From an uncultured Acetatifactor sp. (GTDB taxonomy: Bacteria; Bacillota; Clostridia; Lachnospirales; Lachnospiraceae), in the NCBI GenBank assembly GCA_910586435.1, contig CAJUGT010000067.1:1-11446 (forward strand): a DNA stretch of 11,446 bases, read 5' to 3'. A model generated the notes under the pieces. The model made no database searches, was not told the origin of the DNA, and saw nothing but the letters and a program-made list of their open reading frames with translations. Both the position numbers and the translations under genes were made by a program. Within the stretch, counting starts at the first letter, position 1. Each line of letters begins with the position of its first letter. Positions 6,387 to 11,446 of this stretch are shown here, in pieces.

Positions 6387-7424
6387 ATGAATCTAAGTTC
6401 AGATAAAGAGGTTGCAAGAAAATCTCTGCTTTTTTTAAATACATTTCTTTTGATTGTACATGTTATCTTTTTACTCTTTTTTTCCATTGCCCAGGTAACA
6501 GTGATGGCGATAATGAATATCTTCAGCGTAATAAGTTATGGGGCGGGTTTTCTGTTAATACAGAAAAGCAAGACAAATCATCAAATAGTGATTACCTTCC
6601 TTGAAATTATGATACATATGTTCCTGGCAGTTCTTTGCCTGGGAAGAGACTGCGGTTTTCAGCTCTATTTTATCGGATGCGCTGCCGTGGTATTTTATGC
6701 GGAATATTTTTCGGTCAGACTGGTGGGCAGGCATATCGGTGCCGTGTTTATGAGCGTTTGCAGCGGAATACTTTATTTTATTGCCCTGTCTGTCTCAAGG
6801 AATGTGGGGGTGTTGTATCCCCTTGGTCAGGGGCTGCAAAATACCCTGATGATACTGAATTCCACTGCGGTATTTATTGTATGCATTTATTTTTACAGTA
6901 TGCTCACCAGAATTGCGGCTTATTATGAGGAGGCGCTTTCACGCCAGGCCAACCATGATAAATTGACCGGGCTTGTAAATCGCTTTTATTTGATAGATCA
7001 TCTTCAGCAGATTTTTGACGCAGGAAAGATGAAAAACTACTGGCTTGCCATAGTGGATATTGACGATTTTAAAATGATAAACGATGGTTTTGGACATAAC
7101 TGTGGTGATTTTGTTTTGAAAAGTATGACTTCCATTATTGAATCCTGCTGTGGGGACCTGATAGCGTGCAGATGGGGCGGAGAGGAATTTGTCATGGTGG
7201 GGGCCATGCCAGGAGGGGCTGAAGCGGAGTCCGCCGTTCTTGAGACTGTGAGGAACACGGTTGCGGAGAGAGAATTTGTGTATGACGGCAACAGAATTAA
7301 GCTGACCATTACAATAGGCGCAGCACCCTATCTGGAGAATCAGACCATTGATGACTGGATCAGTGCCGCTGACAAGAAACTGTATATTGGTAAACATTCA
7401 GGTAAAAACCAGGTCGTGATATAG
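6387..7424 (+). CDS. Membrane-bound diguanylate cyclase (GGDEF domain)
   Basis: Predicted 345-residue inner-membrane enzyme that makes the second messenger c-di-GMP from two GTP. Residues 1-175 form about six membrane helices with no recognised sensor fold. The GGDEF domain starts at HDKLTGLVNR (Asp191), has the metal-binding region DIDDFKMIND (from Asp224) and GHNCGD, and the active-site loop is GGEEF (264-268), a form that is active in known enzymes. The usual inhibitory RxxD site before GGEEF is not seen: the local sequence is CCGDLIACRW, with Cys where Arg would be expected and an offset Asp, so product inhibition is probably absent. AGAAGG lies five bases before the ATG. Its stop is 11 bp before the next gene, implying one operon with the hydrogenase-like chemoreceptor. 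No EAL or HD-GYP partner is in view. Confidence 0.92.
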   Translation: MNLSSDKEVARKSLLFLNTFLLIVHVIFLLFFSIAQVTVMAIMNIFSVISYGAGFLLIQKSKTNHQIVITFLEIMIHMFLAVLCLGRDCGFQLYFIGCAAVVFYAEYFSVRLVGRHIGAVFMSVCSGILYFIALSVSRNVGVLYPLGQGLQNTLMILNSTAVFIVCIYFYSMLTRIAAYYEEALSRQANHDKLTGLVNRFYLIDHLQQIFDAGKMKNYWLAIVDIDDFKMINDGFGHNCGDFVLKSMTSIIESCCGDLIACRWGGEEFVMVGAMPGGAEAESAVLETVRNTVAEREFVYDGNRIKLTITIGAAPYLENQTIDDWISAADKKLYIGKHSGKNQVVI

Positions 7425-7428
7425 GGGG
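7424..7428 (+). promoter_or_regulatory. Ribosome binding site deciding the start of the hydrogenase-like gene
   Basis: A GGGGG run overlapping the cyclase stop codon is seven bases from ATG 7436 but only one base from in-frame ATG 7430. The spacing supports 7436. The overlap of stop codon and ribosome site suggests translational coupling. Confidence 0.6.
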
Positions 7429-7435
7429 TATGAGA

Positions 7436-9394
7436 ATGGCAAATGAGTCTTTGGTATTTACGAATGACAAATGTATTGGATGTAACAAATGTACCAGGGT
7501 ATGCAGCTGTGAAGGCGCCTGCGTTACCAATGAATCGGCGTCAGGAATGCGGATTGATGTGGATGCAAACCGCTGTGTCGCCTGCGGTGCCTGCTTTGAT
7601 GTATGTGAGCATCATGCAAGAGAATACAACGACGATACTGTGCGATTCTTTGAAGACTTAAAGCGAGGCGAACGGATCTCACTGCTGATTGCTCCGGCTT
7701 TTAAGGCCAGTTACCCTCAGGAATATGAATCGGTGCTGGGAGGGCTGAAAGCGCTGGGAGTCAGGCATTTGATTAATGTGTCTTTCGGAGCGGACATTAC
7801 CACCTGGGGCTATCTGAATTACATAAAAAAACATAATTTTTTAGGCGGCATTTCTCAACCCTGTCCTGCGGTGGTAAGCTATATTGAACGTTATACGCCT
7901 GAACTGATTCCCAGATTGTTTCCGGTGCAGAGCCCTTTGATGTGCGCCGCCATCTATGCCAGAAATGAAATGAAAATTTCTGATAAACTGGCATTTATCA
8001 GTCCCTGTATTGCCAAAAAACTTGAAATTGATGATGTGAATAATAAGGGATATGTATCATACAATGTGACTTTTGACCATTTGATGGACTATGTTCGTAA
8101 GAATAATGTCCGGGGGGCTCTGAAATCGGATGAGATTGAATATGGGCTGGGTTCCATTTACCCCATGCCGGGCGGACTGAAAGAAAATGTGCAATGGTTC
8201 CTGGGAGAGAGTATATTTGTCCGCCAGGTAGAGGGCGAGAGGCATATGTACCACTACCTTGAAGAGAATAAGAAGCAAATTGCGGAGAGCCGGACGCCCT
8301 ATCTCTTTATTGATGCCCTGAACTGTTCTTCCGGATGTATCTATGGAACCGGCTGTGAGGCGGACAGAGCGAAAACGGATGATGTGCTGTGCAATCTTTT
8401 CCAGATAAGGGAGTCATCCAAGAAAAACAATTCTGCCAGCGCCTGGTCCAAAAGGTTGTCGCCGCAAAAGCGTCTGAAACGATTGAATCAGCAGTTCAGA
8501 GGACTCAAACTGGAGGATTATCTGCGCAAATATACAAATCGGTCGGCTGAGTGCATCCATAAAGTTCCCACTCCCGCTGAACGGGAAGCAATCTTTCGGG
8601 ACATGGAGAAGCGGACAGAGGAAGAGAGAACCATTAACTGCTCCTGCTGCGGATATGACTCCTGCGACAAGATGGTGGAAGCTATCTATAACGGTTTTAC
8701 ACGCAAAGAGAACTGCATTTATTATATCAAAAAGAAAGTGGAACTTCAGAATGAAGAAGCCAACAGGCTCACTGCGCAATTGGAAGAAGAGAAACGCAAT
8801 GTTCAGGACCAGAAGGATATGATTCTGGAAACCATTCTGGAGATAAATCAGAAGTTTGCCGACCTTTATCAGTCCGTGGATGAAATGACGGCGGGAAATG
8901 ACAACACTGCTGTGGAAAGTACGGAAATTTCGGGAGATATGGTTCATGTCTCAAATTTCTGTGAAGCCCTGGCAGGTTCCCTGGACGGCATAACGGAAGT
9001 GCTTCAGGAATTGGTGGAGAATAATAATGAAGTGGTGAGTATAGCGTCCCAGACAAACCTGCTGGCTTTAAACGCAAGCATAGAAGCTGCCCGTGCCGGT
9101 GAGGCGGGAAGGGGGTTTGCCGTGGTGGCCGGGGAGATTAACAATCTTGCCTCCGATTCAAGAGCCACAGCCACGAGAAGCAATGAAAGTCAGAACAAGG
9201 TTATGACCGCCATTGCTCAGATAGTGGAAGACACAGGCAAACTGAGGGAAACCATAGAGGCGGTGAACGGACGAACGCAAAACCTTGCCGCTTCCACGGA
9301 ACAGATAGCAGCTTCCGTAACAGTAATATTGAATACGGCAAACGATGTAAAGGAGAGATTGAATCTATTGGTGGAGGCATCCCACTCCATGTAA
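7436..9394 (+). CDS. Ferredoxin / [FeFe]-hydrogenase-like / chemoreceptor signalling fusion
   Basis: Predicted 652-residue soluble protein with four parts. (1) Two ferredoxin [4Fe-4S] motifs: Cys13, 16, 19, 23 and Cys47, 50, 53, 57. (2) A [FeFe]-hydrogenase large-subunit domain, about 75-310, keeping all four expected H-cluster cysteines: Cys143 (QPCP), Cys191 (SPCIAKKLE, with Lys194 and Glu197), and Cys297 and Cys301 (NCSSGC). The proton-shuttle cysteine of catalytic enzymes is replaced by Pro142, and the GGG ending is GTG. (3) A further Fe-S domain (PF04060-like) with Cys402, 405, 410 and 427. (4) A coiled coil, then a methyl-accepting chemoreceptor signalling tip (about 536-568, TNLLALNASIEAARAGEAGR). 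There are no membrane helices and no NWETF-type tail. It probably senses H2 or redox state and signals through CheA/CheW; this role is inferred. Loss of the shuttle cysteine argues against efficient H2 turnover. Confidence 0.88.
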   Translation: MANESLVFTNDKCIGCNKCTRVCSCEGACVTNESASGMRIDVDANRCVACGACFDVCEHHAREYNDDTVRFFEDLKRGERISLLIAPAFKASYPQEYESVLGGLKALGVRHLINVSFGADITTWGYLNYIKKHNFLGGISQPCPAVVSYIERYTPELIPRLFPVQSPLMCAAIYARNEMKISDKLAFISPCIAKKLEIDDVNNKGYVSYNVTFDHLMDYVRKNNVRGALKSDEIEYGLGSIYPMPGGLKENVQWFLGESIFVRQVEGERHMYHYLEENKKQIAESRTPYLFIDALNCSSGCIYGTGCEADRAKTDDVLCNLFQIRESSKKNNSASAWSKRLSPQKRLKRLNQQFRGLKLEDYLRKYTNRSAECIHKVPTPAEREAIFRDMEKRTEEERTINCSCCGYDSCDKMVEAIYNGFTRKENCIYYIKKKVELQNEEANRLTAQLEEEKRNVQDQKDMILETILEINQKFADLYQSVDEMTAGNDNTAVESTEISGDMVHVSNFCEALAGSLDGITEVLQELVENNNEVVSIASQTNLLALNASIEAARAGEAGRGFAVVAGEINNLASDSRATATRSNESQNKVMTAIAQIVEDTGKLRETIEAVNGRTQNLAASTEQIAASVTVILNTANDVKERLNLLVEASHSM

Positions 9395-9411
9395 ATAAAT
9401 TGAAAAAAGTC

Positions 9412-9440
9412 TTGTGCTTTTAGGATAAATATGCTAAAAT
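9412..9440 (+). promoter_or_regulatory. Promoter of the ACT protein-hom unit
   Basis: TTGTGC (9412-9417) and TAAAAT (9435-9440) are 17 bp apart, with TGC just before the -10 (extended -10). It begins 18 bp after the stop of the hydrogenase-like gene, and no clear terminator separates them, so some read-through is possible. The leader to ATG 9515 is about 70 bp and shows no strong hairpin. Confidence 0.6.
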
Positions 9441-9514
9441 ATCTTTCGACGAAAAACAAGTGTCCGCGATACGAAAACAATCAAGCCTCATGAAGTGGCG
9501 GAATGAGAGGTACT

Positions 9515-9958
9515 ATGGGAGAGACAGGGCAGTATTTTGTGGTAAGGCAAAAAGCGGTACCCGAGGTATTGTTAAAAGTAGTCGAAGCAAAAAGGCTTTT
9601 GGAGTCGGAGAAAGCTCTGACCATTCAGGAAGCGGTTGATGCTGTCGGCATCAGCCGCAGTTCTTTTTATAAGTACAAGGATGATATATTTCAATTCCAT
9701 GACAATTCCCAGGGAACTACGTTTACTCTGATGTTTCAAATGGATGATGAACCCGGGCTGTTGTCGGATGTGTTGAAGATTATTGCGGAGTATAGGGCAA
9801 ATATTTTGACCATCCATCAGAGCATACCTATTAACGGCATAGCATCCTTAAGTCTCAGTGTGCAGATATTGCGGGATACAGGTAACATTACCGGAATGAT
9901 GGAAGAAATGGAAAATCAAAGAGGAGTCCGCCATGTGAAAATACTTTCCAGGGAATAA
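9515..9958 (+). CDS. UPF0735-type (PheB-like) ACT-domain regulator
   Basis: Predicted 147-residue cytoplasmic protein. Residues about 34-57 resemble a helix-turn-helix (IQEAVDAVGISRSSFYKYKD); residues about 69-143 form an ACT domain (DDEPGLLSDVLKIIAEYRAN, then ILTIHQSIP), a fold that usually binds an amino acid. The order and length match the UPF0735 family that includes PheB of Bacillus. ATG 9515 is chosen over ATG 9503 because AGAGG lies four bases upstream and the resulting start, MGETGQYFVV, aligns with the family's. The gene lies 140 bp before homoserine dehydrogenase, suggesting a role in sensing an aspartate-family or related amino acid. Its ligand and whether it binds DNA are unknown. 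Confidence 0.88.
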   Translation: MGETGQYFVVRQKAVPEVLLKVVEAKRLLESEKALTIQEAVDAVGISRSSFYKYKDDIFQFHDNSQGTTFTLMFQMDDEPGLLSDVLKIIAEYRANILTIHQSIPINGIASLSLSVQILRDTGNITGMMEEMENQRGVRHVKILSRE

Positions 9959-10098
9959 AGTTTTGGCGGAATTGAGGTAATGCCAACTGGTTTCAGTGAA
10001 ACAGCGGCGTATCGGATAAGCCCTGGAAGAACAGAGCGCATAAAGACAAATTGCGGAATAAGTTCCTGCTTGCGGGAAGTGAAAATGGAGGAAAGAAA

Positions 10099-11307
10099 AT
10101 GGTAAATGTAGCAGTATTGGGATATGGCACGGTGGGAAGCGGTGTTGTGGAAGTAATAGAACGCAACAATGTGGAAGTGAGCGGAAAGTGCGGGGAGGAA
10201 GTACATGTCAAGTACATTCTTGATCTGAGAGAGTTTCCCGGAGACCCTTATGAGGACAAAGTTGTCCATGACTTTCAGGTGATTTTGGAAGACAGGGAAG
10301 TCAGTGTGGTATGCGAGGTTATGGGAGGAATAAAATTCGCGTATCCATATACGAAACAGTTATTGGAGGCGGGCAAGAGCGTATGTACCTCCAATAAGGA
10401 GCTGGTGGCAAAGCATGGAGCGGAATTGCTGGATATTGCGGAAAAAAATCATTGCAGCTATCTCTTTGAGGCAAGTGTAGGAGGGGGAATCCCCATCATC
10501 CGCACCATCAATCATGCCATGACGCCGGAGAGAATAGAAGCGGTTGCGGGTATCTTAAATGGCACCACCAATTACATTCTGACCAAGATGGAGCAGGAAG
10601 GGACGGATTACGCGCAGGCTCTGAAGCAGGCACAGGACCTGGGATATGCGGAGCGCAATCCCCAGGCCGATGTGGAAGGACATGATGCCTGCCGCAAGAC
10701 AGCGATTCTGGCCTCCTTGATGACAGGTCGAAACGTGGATTCGGAGAAGATTTTTACGGAAGGTATTACGGAGATTACCACGGCGGACTTTGCCTTTGCC
10801 AAAGGGGCAAATATGACAATCAAATTGCTGGGAACTGCCAGACTGCAAGAGGACGGAAGCGTTCTGGCAATGGTGGCCCCCCATATGATTGCGGAGAATC
10901 ATTCCCTTGCAATGGTAAACGGTGTGTTTAACGGTATCTTTGTCACAGGGAATATGTTGGGAGATATTATGCTTTACGGACATGGGGCCGGGAAACTCCC
11001 CACGGCCAGCGCAGTGACTGCGGATGTGGTAGACTGTGTAAGGAACCAGGGAAAAACGCTTCCATGTCATTGGGAACAGGCGGAATGCAGGCTGGCAGAT
11101 GTACTTCTGACATCAAAAAGATTCTTTGTCAGAGTAAAAGCCCAGGGATGCGGGGCCATAGAAGAAGCTTTTCCGGGAAGTGAGAGACTGGAAGTGCCGG
11201 GAATGGAGGAAAAAGGCTACTTTACTCCCGTCATGACGGAGAAAGAATTTGAAGAAAAATATTCCGCCCTCAGTGAATTTGTATTGGGCAGGATACGCGT
11301 GATGTAA
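10099..11307 (+). CDS. hom: Homoserine dehydrogenase
   Basis: Predicted 402-residue cytoplasmic enzyme that reduces aspartate semialdehyde to homoserine with NAD(P)H, the branch step to threonine and methionine. The nucleotide-binding motif is VLGYGTVGSG near the N-terminus. The catalytic region has EASVGGGIP (from Glu124), GILNGTTNYI (151-160), and GHDACRKTAILA with Asp196 and Lys200. The start is ATG 10099, with GGAGG seven bases upstream; an earlier in-frame TTG at 10051 lacks such a site. The C-terminal part (about 335-402) keeps an ACT-like first strand (RFFVRV) but is short and diverged from the regulatory ACT domain of longer homologues. The 140-bp gap after the ACT-protein gene has only a 5-bp hairpin (9990-10002) and no terminator, so co-transcription is likely. 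Confidence 0.96.
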   Translation: MVNVAVLGYGTVGSGVVEVIERNNVEVSGKCGEEVHVKYILDLREFPGDPYEDKVVHDFQVILEDREVSVVCEVMGGIKFAYPYTKQLLEAGKSVCTSNKELVAKHGAELLDIAEKNHCSYLFEASVGGGIPIIRTINHAMTPERIEAVAGILNGTTNYILTKMEQEGTDYAQALKQAQDLGYAERNPQADVEGHDACRKTAILASLMTGRNVDSEKIFTEGITEITTADFAFAKGANMTIKLLGTARLQEDGSVLAMVAPHMIAENHSLAMVNGVFNGIFVTGNMLGDIMLYGHGAGKLPTASAVTADVVDCVRNQGKTLPCHWEQAECRLADVLLTSKRFFVRVKAQGCGAIEEAFPGSERLEVPGMEEKGYFTPVMTEKEFEEKYSALSEFVLGRIRVM

Positions 11308-11314
11308 TAGCCTG

Positions 11315-11443
11315 CGTCTGAATATCCCTTCCCTAGTTGTGGCACCAAAGTGTAGAGACGGAACTGGTTCCCGCCAGGGAGAAATTTAAAGTAGGAAATA
11401 AAAACAGTCTCGGAACGAAGGTGCCCGGAAGGATATTCAGACG
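11315..11443. repeat. Long nested inverted repeat after hom
   Basis: CGTCTGAATATCC (11315-11327) pairs perfectly with GGATATTCAGACG (11431-11443); after one bulged C, TTCC (11329-11332) pairs with GGAA (11427-11430), 17 pairs in all. Inside, GGCACC (11341-11346) pairs with GGTGCC (11420-11425), and GAGAC (11355-11359) with GTCTC (11407-11411), leaving an 8-by-8 internal loop. The core has a small hairpin option around 11362-11380. It begins seven bases after the hom stop codon. No T-run is visible, but the window ends three bases later, so a terminator role cannot be judged. A structured RNA or palindromic element is equally possible. Confidence 0.8.
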
Positions 11444-11446
11444 TAA

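Noticed and set aside
6096..6390. ORFs on both strands across the 15-bp repeats (63 and 94 residues)
   Set aside because: They stay open because the repeat period is a multiple of three; no ribosome sites, and the + strand one overlaps the cyclase promoter and start.
5960..6390. c-di-GMP (GEMM) riboswitch upstream of the cyclase gene
   Set aside because: Only a short AACACAGG resemblance exists; the conserved core and tetraloop-receptor parts are not found.
9395..9420. Terminator after the hydrogenase-like gene
   Set aside because: Possible AAAAG/CTTTT pairing is only 5 bp and AT-rich, and it overlaps the next promoter.
9959..10098. T-box or attenuator before homoserine dehydrogenase
   Set aside because: Only a 5-bp hairpin (9990-10002) is present; no T-box sequence and no T-run terminator.

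Overview
The window looks like chromosome of an anaerobic, Gram-positive Clostridia bacterium, most likely Lachnospiraceae-like. The evidence is strong AGGAGG-type ribosome sites, moderate GC, a UPF0735-type ACT protein next to homoserine dehydrogenase, a hydrogenase-like iron-sulfur signalling protein, and a CtpE-like P-type ATPase. This is inferred from gene content; no marker gene is present. All seven recognised genes are on the + strand.

Layout. Positions 1-285 hold two copies of a 96-bp module with a 189-bp period. Each copy has a perfect TTGACA and an inverted repeat that overlaps the promoter-like spacer. An AT-rich leader follows. Next come a zinc-dependent phospholipase C-like protein (513-1304) and a cation P-type ATPase (1418-4357). 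Both carry in-frame tandem repeats of 10 or 12 residues inserted in otherwise conserved folds. glyA (4454-5692) has its own promoter. A 694-bp gap (5693-6386) has no credible gene but is full of strong inverted repeats. It may be a structured RNA or a palindromic element, and a 15-bp triplicate abuts its end. A membrane diguanylate cyclase (6387-7424) lies 11 bp upstream of a soluble fusion (7436-9394) of two ferredoxin clusters, an H-cluster-type hydrogenase domain, another Fe-S domain and a chemoreceptor signalling domain. Finally an ACT-domain regulator (9515-9958) precedes homoserine dehydrogenase (10099-11307). A long nested inverted repeat fills the window end.

How the genes may work together. 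The cyclase/hydrogenase-like pair looks like a two-gene operon linking redox or H2 sensing to c-di-GMP and chemotaxis-type output; the coupling is inferred. The ACT protein and homoserine dehydrogenase fit aspartate-family amino acid synthesis, with glyA nearby in one-carbon and glycine/serine metabolism.

The most unusual signals are the nested inverted-repeat region upstream of the cyclase gene, the hydrogenase-like chemoreceptor whose proton-shuttle cysteine is replaced, and the four tandem-repeat tracts within about 5.3 kb.
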